46,589 nucleotides of DNA, taken from the NCBI GenBank assembly GCA_001931905.2, contig MSJI02000513.1, positions 17,044-63,632 on the forward strand, read 5' to 3'. Positions within the stretch are counted from its first letter, which is position 1, and each line of letters starts with the position of its first letter. The notes under the pieces were generated by a model. That model ran no database searches, was not told the origin of the DNA, and saw only the letters and a list, made by a program, of their open reading frames with translations. The DNA is from Cladosporium sp. IMV 00045. Its lineage: Eukaryota > Ascomycota > Dothideomycetes > Cladosporiales > Cladosporiaceae. The position numbers and the translations under genes are program-made. Of this stretch, positions 1-9,794 are shown piece by piece.

Positions 1-578
1 GGTTTTTTTTTTTTTTTTTTCTTTTTCCTCTCATCCCTCTTCCTCTATGTATTACTTGCTACATACATACCCACCTAGCTACCTGGTTGGAGATACCAGG
101 CAGCTGACGCGCGCGTTCTCAGGCCAGCGCCATTCTCCCAGAATAATAATGTTAAAAAATTATCAAGGTCGGTAGTAACCTACCGAAGCCTACGAACCTC
201 AACTCACGACACCACTGATTCCCAAAATTCAAGGCTGCAAGGCAGACGAGCAAACGATCTCGTTCCTTCTTGGGTGTCGTTTGCCAATCGTCTGATTTTG
301 ATTCGAGTTGATTTCAATTATTAAAACAACATTCTTCTTTCTGTCCATCCGATCGCCATTACTGGGTATAATCTTTCTAACCACGAAACTGCGCATGCAT
401 TTCTTGGGCCTTTCTTCTTGCTCGATTCAGCAAAAAGAAAGGGGAAAAACCCACGGCACTGACTGACCAACCTCGGACATTCCAGGGATATTTTTTGCAT
501 TTTCAGAACTCTCAAAAACATCGCGGGGAAACGTGAACCCCAACCTTTTTTCAATTTTCTCGTTTCATCACATCCCGG
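1..578. other. Gene-free flank with T18 tract at its start
   Basis: No supportable gene. The window opens with an uninterrupted run of 18 T (positions 3-20) followed by a pyrimidine-rich stretch. The part next to 579 is probably the 3' untranslated region of the zinc-cluster regulator on the minus strand. A short minus-strand open frame at 321-554 lacks any family signal and I regard it as chance. Confidence 0.5.
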
Positions 579-3062
579 CTAACCGAAAAACTCCCCCTCC
601 ACCAACCCCTCCCAACTGCCCCCGCTCTCCCAAACCCGCCTCATCAGCCTCCTGGCGCGCTTGACGTGACACATCCCCCAGCCCTCCACGCTCTCCAGGC
701 GCTCCGTGAAAACGGCCCTGTCCGCCTCCGTCTGCGCCTCGCACCCGGCTGTGAACATCGCGAAGAGCAGACAGCTCTCCGCCGTCGAGCCGCGGCGCAC
801 TTTGCTCAACGACTCGATGACCCGGCGGACTTGGGCCTGCACCTGCGGGTGCTCGTGGGGCAAGTTCAGCGCGCGCCGGGACAGGTGGATCAGCCCGGCC
901 CAGTGGGAGGCTTCGTTCGTGGCGTAGATTTCGGCGATGTCGTTGTCGCTCATGGGGTGCGCGACGGGGTCTGGGGAGGAGGCGTCTTCGGGCGACGAGG
1001 GGTCTTGCGTGTGCATGCAGCCGCGGTAGACGCACGTGGCGCTGGCTGTGAGGCGGGCCTGCAGGTCGCTGGCCTGGCGGCGCACGTCCTCGGGGGGTCG
1101 CCAGTCGGGCCTGGGTTGGCGGGTGGAGGGATCGATGCGCTCTTTGTCGCATTCGGCGGCGAGCTCGGCGACGGCGGCGAGGAGGGCGATGCAGCGGCCG
1201 GAAAAGCCGAAGAAGCAGTCGATTTTGAAGATTTCCTCGTCGTCGCGGTTGACGAGCCAGAGGCCGCCGCCGTCTTCCAGGTACGCGCCGTAGAGGGGCT
1301 GGTCGTGCCGGCTGCCGCTTAGGCTGCCGAGAACGTCCAGATAGGCGAACCAGCGGGACAGGAAGAAGATGGCTTTGTCGCGGGCGCCGTTGGCTTTTTG
1401 CGCGAGGTGGTGCAGGCCGCCGGTCGCGACGATGAGTTGGCGCGCGACGTGCAGGTGGTTTTGCCAGGAGATGGGCACAGCGAAGGTGTCCGGTGAGATG
1501 ATCTCGAGGGATGCGAGCATGATTGCTGTCGCTAGAGGGGCGAGGGAGGAGGGATCGGCTGGGTCGGAGACGACTTGGGACGAGGGCTCGCTGAGTGCTT
1601 GGCGCAGGGCTGGAAGCACGTCGGACATCCATTCGGCGATCCGGTTGGCGGGTTCGGGATGTCCGAGCAGGCGCGCGCGGTGCGAGGCTGAGAATGTGAG
1701 CATGAGGTGGAGGAGGTGGTTGTTGCGCACTGCCATCTGCGGGAGGATACCGCGGAGTGGGTTCTCTGGGCAGTCATGGGGGACCATTATCCGGGCTGTG
1801 TGGTTTAAGAAATGGTGGAAGTAGAGCAGGTTGATAGGATTGTCGGTCAAGTCGCGGGGCAGAGGTTCCAGAGATCGTGGTACTTTCACAGGAACAGGTT
1901 TAGCATAGTAGCCTCCAGGTTCAAAAGCAATTTGCTTAGGATCTACTTCGCCACTTGACGTGCTGACTTCAGAGACGGCAGCGCTTGTTCTTCGCAAATC
2001 AGGCGATCGTGGTCCTATTGCTGCCATGTCGTTGTTTCGTGGTATGTCGAAGTCTGGCAAACCGTGGTCGTAGCCATAAGTTCTGTTGCCATGACTTTCG
2101 TTGCTCGATCTCGTATGGTCCGTAATATCTGACGGGTCTGAAAGCAAAGACTTGACCGAAAGCCTGCGCAAATCTGCCTGGTCTGCAGATGCATGTGCGG
2201 GCGCCGGTGCTGGCCCAGGGTATGGAGATCCAGAGTGTGCGCTCGACCCTGGTGTGGCCGGGGTATTGACGATGCTGTTGATGCTGTGAGGTGCGAAGTA
2301 GTTGGAGCCAGGCGTATGGTCGGATTGAGCAGGGTAGTGAGGGATCGCGAAGATCGGGCTGGGGTGTTGGTTCAAGACCGGACTGGCTCTTGGGCTCAAC
2401 CTGGCTCGCTTGGAGCGGTGCTGAGGTGACCAACTGAACTCACTGGGAGCAGACGTAGGCGGCGATCGCTCAGCCGGGCCAGGTTCCAGAATGGTATTGA
2501 AATGCGACAATGATGGCAGATGGTTACTGCTTCTTGAGCGGTGCTGGGCGTGGCCCGACACAGGGCGATGCGCATGGTCTTGTGGTTGCTGATGGTGATA
2601 TTGTTGCGGCTGGTGGGCAAATCGCAGCCTTGGATCCAACTGCGCGCCGACAGTATCCCCTCCAGGTGTCAAGTCGGGTGTTGGTGGGAATGATTGGCGG
2701 TTGGATGTACTCGGCGGTCGCTGCTGGGCAGTCGTCGGCGCAGAGGTCGCAATGCGCTGGGCAGAGAAGACATGTTCATGCCCACCGGCGGCGGGAGCGG
2801 TGGAAACGGCAGCAGAGGCGGGATTGGGAGTCGCGACGAAGGTGAAGCCAGCGGCGTCGGCGCCATTCGCATCTTTATCCTTGCGCGAGCGACCATTCCA
2901 GTTGAGACGGATGGAGTAATCGCACGTCTCGCCCGCCTTGACACAATTCTGACAAGCCGGTTTCTCCTCGCCGCACTTGACCTTGCGCGCCTTGCAGGGC
3001 CAGCAACCAGTGCGACTTCGTTTCTTGGGCTCGCCGGCACCCTCTTTCTTCGGTCGCGGCAT
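579..3062 (-). CDS. Zn(II)2Cys6 fungal transcription factor (Fungal_trans_2-like)
   Basis: Single-exon gene of 827 residues, predicted nuclear DNA-binding regulator. The N terminus carries a complete zinc cluster: C20-x2-C23-x6-C30-x6-C37-x2-C40-x6-C47, preceded by a basic stretch (KKRSR). Residues about 70-380 are low-complexity (Pro/Ser/His/Gln rich), and the C-terminal half has the helical pattern of the fungal-specific regulatory domain of the ARCA-like type (LASLEIISPDTFAVPISWQNH region). I start at the ATG at 3062 (MPRPKKEG), just before the basic and zinc region; the frame stays open upstream but only from a TTG. It is divergent from the AIG1-like gene across a 941 bp spacer. Target genes cannot be inferred: no biosynthetic cluster flanks it. 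The zinc cluster call is near certain, the exact C-terminal family assignment less so. Confidence 0.9.
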   Translation of the reverse strand: MPRPKKEGAGEPKKRSRTGCWPCKARKVKCGEEKPACQNCVKAGETCDYSIRLNWNGRSRKDKDANGADAAGFTFVATPNPASAAVSTAPAAGGHEHVFSAQRIATSAPTTAQQRPPSTSNRQSFPPTPDLTPGGDTVGAQLDPRLRFAHQPQQYHHQQPQDHAHRPVSGHAQHRSRSSNHLPSLSHFNTILEPGPAERSPPTSAPSEFSWSPQHRSKRARLSPRASPVLNQHPSPIFAIPHYPAQSDHTPGSNYFAPHSINSIVNTPATPGSSAHSGSPYPGPAPAPAHASADQADLRRLSVKSLLSDPSDITDHTRSSNESHGNRTYGYDHGLPDFDIPRNNDMAAIGPRSPDLRRTSAAVSEVSTSSGEVDPKQIAFEPGGYYAKPVPVKVPRSLEPLPRDLTDNPINLLYFHHFLNHTARIMVPHDCPENPLRGILPQMAVRNNHLLHLMLTFSASHRARLLGHPEPANRIAEWMSDVLPALRQALSEPSSQVVSDPADPSSLAPLATAIMLASLEIISPDTFAVPISWQNHLHVARQLIVATGGLHHLAQKANGARDKAIFFLSRWFAYLDVLGSLSGSRHDQPLYGAYLEDGGGLWLVNRDDEEIFKIDCFFGFSGRCIALLAAVAELAAECDKERIDPSTRQPRPDWRPPEDVRRQASDLQARLTASATCVYRGCMHTQDPSSPEDASSPDPVAHPMSDNDIAEIYATNEASHWAGLIHLSRRALNLPHEHPQVQAQVRRVIESLSKVRRGSTAESCLLFAMFTAGCEAQTEADRAVFTERLESVEGWGMCHVKRARRLMRRVWESGGSWEGLVEGEFFG

Positions 3063-4003
3063 GACTAAGGCAGTCGGCGCGCACGCTCCCTCTCCCAGAC
3101 GATTGGTATATGTGTGTGACAAGCTCTTCTTCCTGGGTTGTTCCGTTCTTCACGCTGGTATATCCGGATCCAAGGTGTCGGGGACGAGGCCTGGCCTGCC
3201 TGCGCCTGGAGGCAGGGATGATCACGACGGCATGGCGCAGGGGAGAAAAGTATTTCGCTTATCTCTGACCCTTCACGGCGCCTTTTGGTCGAGTGGATCA
3301 GGGGAGATTGCCGAAAGCGAAACAGTGCGGAGGAGTGTGGAGGTGCTTGTGGGGAGAGCAGTCGGTCCGGGATTGTGTTGACTGTGGGTTGTTGAGAAGG
3401 AGGAGTGAAGTGAAGTATTTGTGAAGATGGTTCTGTTCATTGAAAGGACGTCCAGTACTTACAATGCATGGAACAGTCGAATCTTACCCTCAACTCCGAC
3501 GCGGCGACAAGACCGGAGAGGTAGCATTGACTCGTGAGTAAGTATGTCTCGATACCGAGGGGTGTAACACACCAGATCTACCTGCAATGGACATTGAACA
3601 GACATACTTTCAATGATATAGCTGCGGGGATGTTGCAGGTATTTGTAAGTAGTCTGCCGGTACGGTATGCTCCTCGCTGCAGGGTGGGAAGATCGCTTGG
3701 CCGCGGGTAGTAGGTGGCTATTTTCTTACAATCACTCGACTTGTCTGTGTATTTGGACTCTATAACATAGATAATTATTCTCCTAAATCATTCTACAACA
3801 ATTGCCGAATCATCCGCTCACAGTTTTCACTCTCTCCCACACGTGGAGCTCCAGCCAACAGTCGCTGACGTCGGAGAAAACCTGATGTCACTCCTTCCGC
3901 TTCTTCCCAGCATGTTTGTGAATTGTTCTCCTTTAGCCACGATATATTTCTCATTTCTTTCTTGAACCTCACTTCCTCTTAAGACCATATTATCACTTCC
4001 ACC
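3063..4003. promoter_or_regulatory. Divergent intergenic region between regulator and AIG1-like gene
   Basis: 941 bp between two divergent genes, so it should hold both promoters. A TGACGTC element (CRE/ATF-like core) lies at 3866-3872, about 130 bp before the AIG1-like start, with a related TGATGTCA at 3883-3890. Their use as bZIP sites is inference. No further coding sequence is convincing here. Confidence 0.4.
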
Positions 4004-5001
4004 ATGTCATCTTCAAAAGTAGCTCAAGAGCTACTCCAGCGCCATCCTCTCCAGCGCATGGATTCGCCGTCTAGAGGCGTCAGCGCTCTGCTTCATGTAA
4101 GATTCAAGAAAATATACAGAATACCTATAAGTCCAATCACCGACGTATCACTAACGCATTTCCCCAAAGGTAACAGGTCTAGCATCCTTCGCCTACTCCT
4201 TCCGCTACTTGGTCCTCCACCCGAACCCAATGTAGGCTCCTCACATTCCCTGTGAATATCCATCTTCAACTTCAACCCTCATAGACCCATCTGCAAAGCA
4301 CCAAAACTTCAACAAACAACATCTAATCAAATCTCACACAACAGTAACGATTCCTACGGCTGGCACTTCCAATACCTAACCATCATCGGCCTCGCCCTCT
4401 CAACAGCAACCTTCGCCTTCGGCCTTCTCGCCGACCTAACCCTAAGCCGACGTCTGTTCGCCATCAAAAACGCCCTCTCCGTCGCCTCCGCCCCGATCGA
4501 AGTCCTCATCACCCTCCTCTACTGGGGTTTGCGAGCAGTAAGTCCCCTCTGCCCACCCCTTCAACCCCACGTGTTTCTTTTCTTTCTTGAATGCACCCAA
4601 CTAACCACCCCCTTCAGATCGACACCTCCCTCGTCCTCCCCCCCTGGGCGCCCATCCTCGCCCTTCCCGACGACCTCTCCTTCCACTTCATGCCGGCTTT
4701 CACTCTGACTCTGGACCTCCTCTTCCTCTCGCCGCCCTACACGATCGCCGCTCTGCCTGCGCTCGGTCTGAGCGCTTGCATCGCTTTCGGCTACTGGTTC
4801 TGGATCGAGCAGTGTTTCGCGCACAACCATTTCTACCCTTACCCGATTTTTGAGATTCTCGGGACGGGTGGACGTGTTGGGTTGTTTGCGGCGAGTGCGG
4901 GGTTGATGGCGCTGGCGACGGGGGGGTTGGTGCTGCTTTATGGGTGGGTGAATGGGGTGGAGGTCGGGGAGGAGAGGAGCGGGAGGGTTAAGGGGGAGTG
5001 A
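4004..5001 (+). CDS. FAR-17a/AIG1-like integral membrane protein
   Basis: Four exons by my splicing: 4004-4096, 4170-4231, 4345-4537 and 4618-5001, with introns of 73, 113 and 80 bp; the first and third have CTAAC branch sites. The 243-residue product starts MSSSKVAQELLQRHPLQR, the usual opening of fungal members of this family. It has about six hydrophobic segments, a LYWGLRAID segment and a conserved SFHFMPAF segment whose His sits where AIG1/ADTRP proteins have their catalytic His. Animal AIG1 and ADTRP are threonine hydrolases for fatty acid esters of hydroxy fatty acids; whether fungal members do this is unproven. The reading frame is continuous over all three junctions, which supports the model. 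It converges on the cysteine synthase gene. Confidence 0.82.
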
Positions 5002-5308
5002 TGGGTTGAGGTTTTGAGGGTTGAGTGAATGTGTGAGTTTTTGGATTTGGGCCTGTGACTAATGTGAGGAGGGCGAGTGGTTGGAGTGCCTTGCCTTGAC
5101 TTCGATTGTTGGAAGCTCGCCTATGAGGCGCGACTGGATGCATATGGTGAACTGATGAAGAGAGATATAGAGAGATTTGGTTAAGTGAAAATCATTTAGC
5201 AATTCCATTCCCAAAAGGAGCATGATCGGCAGGCAACTTTCGTCTCTTACATGAAAATCGTCGTTTTATATTCTATACAAATCTCACTTTTTCCTTCCAT
5301 TCCCCATC
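5002..5308. other. Convergent 3' spacer
   Basis: 307 bp between the convergent ends of the AIG1-like gene and the cysteine synthase gene. It should contain both 3' untranslated regions; no gene or structured element is apparent. Confidence 0.4.
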
Positions 5309-6529
5309 TTACTCCAAAACAACATACTTCCTCATCGCCTCCGGCACCGCGCCCAACAGCCCCTTACTCTCCAACCACTTCTTGCTAAACAGCCTGTCGG
5401 CATAGCGATACGCGCCATCGCACAGAATCGTCACGACAGTCTTGCCCGGGCCCAACTTGACGGCCAAATCGCGCGCGGCAGCAACGTTCAACGCGCTCGA
5501 AGCGCCGAGGTACAGCCCCTCCTCGTGCAAGCACCTGTACACCATCTCGATGCTCTTATCATCCGGAATGTGCAGCGCGCCGTCCAGCAGGTCGATGTCC
5601 GGTTTCAGATTGTCCGTCACGCGGCCTTGGCCGATGCCCTCGGTGATGGAGCCGCCTTTGCGCTCTGTCAATTGGCCGCCAGAGGAGATGTAGGAGTACA
5701 GCACGGAGCCCGGCGGGTCGGCTAGCCAGCACTGTACGCGGCCCTGCGAGGCGTCTTTGAGGTAGCGCGTGACGCCGGCGATCGTGCCCGCGGTGCCGGA
5801 GGCGCACGTGAAGGCGTCCAGCTTGCCGCCCGTCTGGTGCCAGATTTCCGGGCCGGTGGTTTCGATGTGCGCTTGGCGGTTGGCCGTGTTGTCGAACTGG
5901 TTCGTCCAGACGGCGTTGTCGAGGGACTCGGCGTGGCGGCGCGCTTGGTGGTTGTAGTTCTCGGGGTTCTCGAAGGCGACGGCGGGGACGGGACGGACGT
6001 CCGCGCCGAGCAGGCGCAGGAGGTCGATTTTGCCTTGCGATTGCGTGTTGGGCATGTAGATTACCAGGTTGTAGCCTTTGCTGCGGCAGACGTGCGCGAG
6101 GCCGATGCCTGTGTTGCCCGCGGTGCCTTCGACCACGGTGCCGCCGGGTTTGAGCAGGCCTTTCTTTTCGGCGTCTTCGACGACGTAGAGCGCCGCGCGG
6201 TCTTTGACGCTGCCGCCGGGGTTTTGGAATTCGGCTTTGCCCAGGATCTCGCAGCCGGTTTCTTCGGAGAGCTTCTTCATGCGAATGAGGGGTGTGTTGC
6301 CGATTGCTGGGGAGGATTGTTAGAAGGGATTGGATAATTGGTACCGTTCGGATTGGTTGATGGTCTTACCAGAAACGAATCCATCCTGGGCGATGCGCTG
6401 TGCTTTCGAGATCTCAACGCCGTGAGGGTTCATGTTGTCGGAGGTTGCAGATGAGGTGGTGAGAGTGCGAAGGGACTTGGTGGTGAAGGCGGGTTTAGAG
6501 GCCACCCTCAGAGCGTTGCGGGCGAACAT
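5309..6529 (-). CDS. Cysteine synthase (O-acetylserine sulfhydrylase), mitochondrial type
   Basis: PLP enzyme that makes L-cysteine from O-acetylserine and sulfide. Exon 1 is 6370-6529 and exon 2 is 5309-6306, split by a 63 bp intron (6307-6369); the junction restores [18 protein letters not shown] without a gap. The 385-residue product has a Ser/Thr/Arg-rich, acid-poor N terminus typical of a mitochondrial presequence ([20 protein letters not shown]). The PLP lysine is K88 in [11 protein letters not shown]; the phosphate-binding loops [10 protein letters not shown] and SGTAGTIAG are present. The sequence type matches the fungal cysB-like enzymes rather than the divergent Mcy1 type. It is head-to-head with ATP12, 309 bp apart. 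Start chosen at 6529 because the presequence begins there. Cystathionine beta-synthase is unlikely given the length and the lack of CBS domains. Confidence 0.92.
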
Positions 6530-6838
6530 TGGAAGGGTGAGGAAGAAGAAGGAGGAGGGGATAGGAGGAGAAAGAGGAGAGGCGGGGTTACTGCACAGTC
6601 TTGGGAGGATTGATGTTGATTGGAGAGTTGTTAGTTGAAAGTAAATGTATGGACGTTGTAGATGTCATCCGAACTCGGCTCTGTGAAGACGAGACGGTTC
6701 AACTTTATCTGATCGAGTCTCCTCCGCGCCTTGCTCCAGACTCCCGCTGCATCACCAAAGACATCGATTAATAATTGATTAAATCAATCAATTCTGCCTT
6801 TCCTTCGCAACAACAACATTCATATTCACAAAATCGAT
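6530..6838. promoter_or_regulatory. Shared divergent promoter, cysteine synthase / ATP12
   Basis: 309 bp between two head-to-head start codons, both for predicted mitochondrial proteins. It must hold both 5' untranslated regions and promoter elements. I see no clear binding-site motif. Confidence 0.45.
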
Positions 6839-7978
6839 ATGGACCGCTCATCACGACTGCTGGCTGCATTGCCGTCCGCCTCTTCGCTGAGTGCGCGCCG
6901 CACCACTCGCCTGGCCCCATCCCTCTACGCCGCCAACTCTTCCGCATCTCGAACACAGTCAAGAAGAAACATCCACTCCTCCTCGCCCAACTCCGCCACT
7001 CCCCTCCCTCACCCCACCGTCCCCGGTCCGCCCCCTCAGCCTCCCCAGCAAAAAACCTCCGAAGCCCAAGACCGCCTCGACCGCAAACGCCAGCAAGCCG
7101 AAGCCTACATCCAAGGCCAAAACGCCCGCCCGAACCCAGCCAAACCCACATCCGTCCTGCAAAAGCGCTTCTGGAAGGACAGCCAGGTGAAAGAGACGGC
7201 CGAAGGCCTGCAAGTCTTCCTCGACTCTCGCCCCGTGCGCACCGCGTCCAAGGACTCCCTCGTCCTGCCGCACTCCAAGCGCGCCCTCGCCTCCGCCATC
7301 GCCCTGGAATGGGACCAGCTCGTCTCCGCCAAGCAGGCGCTGAAGCAGCAGTACGTCCCGCTGACTTCCAGCGCCTCGCGCGCCATGGACATCGTCGCCG
7401 CCGACAAGGCCGGCAACCCGGAGATTCGCGCCAGCATCGTCACTATGGCCATGCGCTACTTGGGAACCGACACCCTGCTGTGCTGGGCGCCGGAGAAGAG
7501 CATCCACGACCCGGCCAACGAGACGCGCAAGCCGCTGCGCCAGCGCCAGCGCGAAGTCGCTGAGCCCATCATCGCTTACCTCAAAACTCATGTCTTCCCC
7601 GGCGTCGCTATCAACCCCATCCTCGCGCCGGACAGCATTATGCCTGAGAAGCAGCCGCAGGAGACTCGCGACGTGATCCAGAACTGGGTGGAGCGCTTGC
7701 CGGCTTTCGAGCTGGCGGGTCTGGAGCGCGGTATTCTGGCTACCAAGTCGCTACTCGTGTCCGTCAGGATGGTCGCGGAGTGGAGCCAGGAGTTCAACGG
7801 TGCTAAGATCGCGGCCGCAGCGGGCGCGGAGAGGTTTGGAATCGAGGCGGCGACTGAGGCGGCTAGCTTGGAGGTGCTGCACCAGACCGAGCAGTGGGGC
7901 GAGGTCGAGGACACCCATGATGTCGACAATGCCGATATCAGGAGGCAGTTGGGCAGCGTCGTCTTGCTCGTGAGCTAG
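6839..7978 (+). CDS. ATP12: Mitochondrial F1 ATP synthase assembly chaperone Atp12
   Basis: Single-exon gene, 379 residues. Atp12 binds free F1 alpha subunit in the mitochondrial matrix and prevents its aggregation during F1 assembly. Residues 1-55 form an Arg/Ser-rich, acid-free presequence (MDRSSRLLAALPSASS and SRRNIHSSS). The conserved domain runs from about 105 to the end: VLQKRFWKD, the FLDSRPVRTASKDSLVLP strand pair, LASAIALEWD, then the helical part with TMAMRYLGTDTLLCWAP and the C-terminal WGEVEDTHDVDNADIRRQLG. The protein is somewhat longer than yeast Atp12 because of the Pro/Gln-rich linker at about 56-100. The start at 6839 is the only ATG that includes the presequence. Divergent with cysteine synthase. 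Confidence 0.93.
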   Translation: MDRSSRLLAALPSASSLSARRTTRLAPSLYAANSSASRTQSRRNIHSSSPNSATPLPHPTVPGPPPQPPQQKTSEAQDRLDRKRQQAEAYIQGQNARPNPAKPTSVLQKRFWKDSQVKETAEGLQVFLDSRPVRTASKDSLVLPHSKRALASAIALEWDQLVSAKQALKQQYVPLTSSASRAMDIVAADKAGNPEIRASIVTMAMRYLGTDTLLCWAPEKSIHDPANETRKPLRQRQREVAEPIIAYLKTHVFPGVAINPILAPDSIMPEKQPQETRDVIQNWVERLPAFELAGLERGILATKSLLVSVRMVAEWSQEFNGAKIAAAAGAERFGIEAATEAASLEVLHQTEQWGEVEDTHDVDNADIRRQLGSVVLLVS

Positions 7979-8273
7979 AGGGTGGCGAATGTCGAGAAAG
8001 AGGGAAGGATGAAAGGAAGGAACGAAAGAAGCTGTAAGTCTAGAAATATTGATCGGGAATATCTGTACATATACAATATAAACGCATCCTCTGCGAAGGA
8101 GGTGAAAAGAACGCACTCCAGATCAGCTGGAGCATTCTATTTCAACGCCAGCAACACAAAACTATACCAAGAGCAAGTCCCTGCTCCAACATATCGCCAG
8201 GTCTCTCGCCACTACAGACCAGACATTAGAAAAAGGATTAGTGGAGTTGGTTGCCCAAAAAGCAAAACGAATG

Positions 8274-8362
8274 GGGCTCAACCGGGATTTGAACCCGGGA
8301 CCTGTCACAAGTGAGATAGCGGAGTACCCAAAGCGACAATCATACGACTAGACCATTGAGCC
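8274..8362 (-). tRNA. tRNA-Pro (UGG) with 17-nt intron
   Basis: Minus-strand cloverleaf of 89 nt. Acceptor stem GGCTCAA (8362-8356) pairs perfectly with TTGAGCC (8281-8275), discriminator C at 8274. The T arm is CCGGG/CCCGG (8298-8294 with 8286-8282) around TTCAAAT. Anticodon stem GTCGC (8337-8333) pairs with GTGAC (8308-8304) with one G-T pair. The loop reads TTTGGG, giving anticodon TGG at 8330-8328, followed one base later by a 17-nt intron (8326-8310), the canonical 37/38 position. The internal B box GGTTCAAAT is intact, so it should be transcribed by Pol III and spliced by the tRNA endonuclease. Confidence 0.95.
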
Positions 8363-8846
8363 AAGGTGTGAATGTGGCAAATGTGCTAATCAAAAATATA
8401 TACCTAGACCAACCCTAGACTCCAGGCTTTGGGTCCACATGTTCGAATACTTTCAGTCAAATGGAGTTGGACTACATCTCATTCGAATGTTATCAACAGA
8501 GAAAAGACCGTAGTCACACAGCTGGCAGGACTTAGTAAGGAAGTCCGTCGAGACTGCGTGAATTCCGTCAACATCAAAGAGCACGAACGGGCAGTTGACT
8601 AAAGATACTCCCGTCCACTTACTTCGGCCGTGGTAATCGGGGCAGGACATCAGGCACACAGCTAACGATAGGGACGACGAGAAGAGTAACGACTGAACGA
8701 CCTCTTGAACCAAAAATCAACGCTATAGCTCCAGTGACTCACAGCATCGTGGCTGAACATGTCATCAAACACAACGACAACCAAGTACACTGGTATAAGA
8801 AGCCTCTGGCATCAACGAAGACATCACCACTGATCAGACATCTACA
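8363..8846. other. Spacer between tRNA-Pro and HIT gene
   Basis: 484 bp holding the 5' flank of the minus-strand tRNA gene and the presumed promoter and 5' leader of the HIT-domain gene. A minus-strand frame at 8453-8713 shows no protein-family signal. Nothing else is supportable. Confidence 0.35.
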
Positions 8847-9794
8847 ATGGCTTCCTCCAAGTCAAGCGCTGACTCAAAGGAAGACGCCACGACCTTCTTT
8901 GAAGATGGCAACATCGTCGCCTCCCTGTCAACCCGCCCTTCAACACCAGGAGACACACTCATCGGCATCAAAGCCGGACCTTTAAGCCAGCTATCGAGAT
9001 CAGACTTCATCAGCGTCCTGCAATCCACAAAAGTCGCTGCCTCCATCGTCCAAAAAGCCACACAAGTCCAAAGAGTCGCTCTAGCAACCACATCCAACGA
9101 CACAATCAAACTAATCCCCCTCCACGGCCTCTCCGCAACCTGGGAACCAATTCACGACTCTCAGAAAGAATACCACACCACCTACCCAGGCCACGTCTCC
9201 TCCCGAAGCGGACCCAAATCCACCGACTCAACACTCACCACTTTCCAAGCGCAACTAACGAACGATAACCCCCCAGCCATGAACACAACCTGCACCTCAC
9301 CACCAGGAGCAAGCACCAACCTCTTCGCGCGCATCATCCGCGCCGAAACCCCCTCGCAATGGCGCATCTGGTCGAGCGACGAGCACCTCGCTTTCCTCAC
9401 GCCGTACGCCAACTCGCCGGGCAAGACCGTTCTCGTGCCGCGCAAGCATCTGGACTCTGATATCTTGGCTCTGTCGGACGAGGGGGATTTCAGCGCGCTG
9501 ATGGGCGCGGTTTGGGATGTTATGCTGGCGATTAGGGAATCGCAGTTTGCGGCGCAGAGGGTCGGGTTGATTTTCGAGGGGATGGAAATTGATTGGGCGC
9601 ATGCTAAGTTGATCCCGATTCGGGAGGGGACAGGAGGGGCGCTGCAGGATGATTATGGTGGTGAGCAGGGGTTTGCGGAGAGGTATGAGGGTTCTGTTTC
9701 TTCGCTGCCGGGGCCGGTGGTGGGTTTGGGGGAGCTGGAGAGCTTGTTGGCGAGGTTTCGCGCTGTCGCTGCTGGGGATTCGTCGGGTGAATGA
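8847..9794 (+). CDS. HIT-like domain protein with degenerate histidine triad
   Basis: Single exon, 315 residues. The C-terminal half (about 165-265) is a HIT-family fold: FARIIRAETPSQWRIWSSDE, then LAFLTPYANSPGKTVLVPRK, then GLIFEGMEIDWAHAKLIPI. HIT proteins are nucleotide hydrolases or transferases that use His-x-His-x-His, the middle His being the nucleophile. Here the motif is W250-A-H252-A-K254, so only the central His survives. Variants ending HAKL are known in microbial HIT proteins, but a Trp at the first position is unusual. The N-terminal 160 residues are Ser/Thr-rich with no domain I recognise. Substrate unknown. The ATG at 8847 follows stops in frame and gives the longest sensible start. 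Activity is plausible but unproven. Confidence 0.8.
   Translation: MASSKSSADSKEDATTFFEDGNIVASLSTRPSTPGDTLIGIKAGPLSQLSRSDFISVLQSTKVAASIVQKATQVQRVALATTSNDTIKLIPLHGLSATWEPIHDSQKEYHTTYPGHVSSRSGPKSTDSTLTTFQAQLTNDNPPAMNTTCTSPPGASTNLFARIIRAETPSQWRIWSSDEHLAFLTPYANSPGKTVLVPRKHLDSDILALSDEGDFSALMGAVWDVMLAIRESQFAAQRVGLIFEGMEIDWAHAKLIPIREGTGGALQDDYGGEQGFAERYEGSVSSLPGPVVGLGELESLLARFRAVAAGDSSGE

Noticed and set aside
568..1632. 354-codon Arg/Pro/Ala-rich minus-strand frame
   Set aside because: It overlaps the zinc-cluster regulator in another frame; its Arg/Pro bias is typical of a shadow of GC-rich coding sequence.
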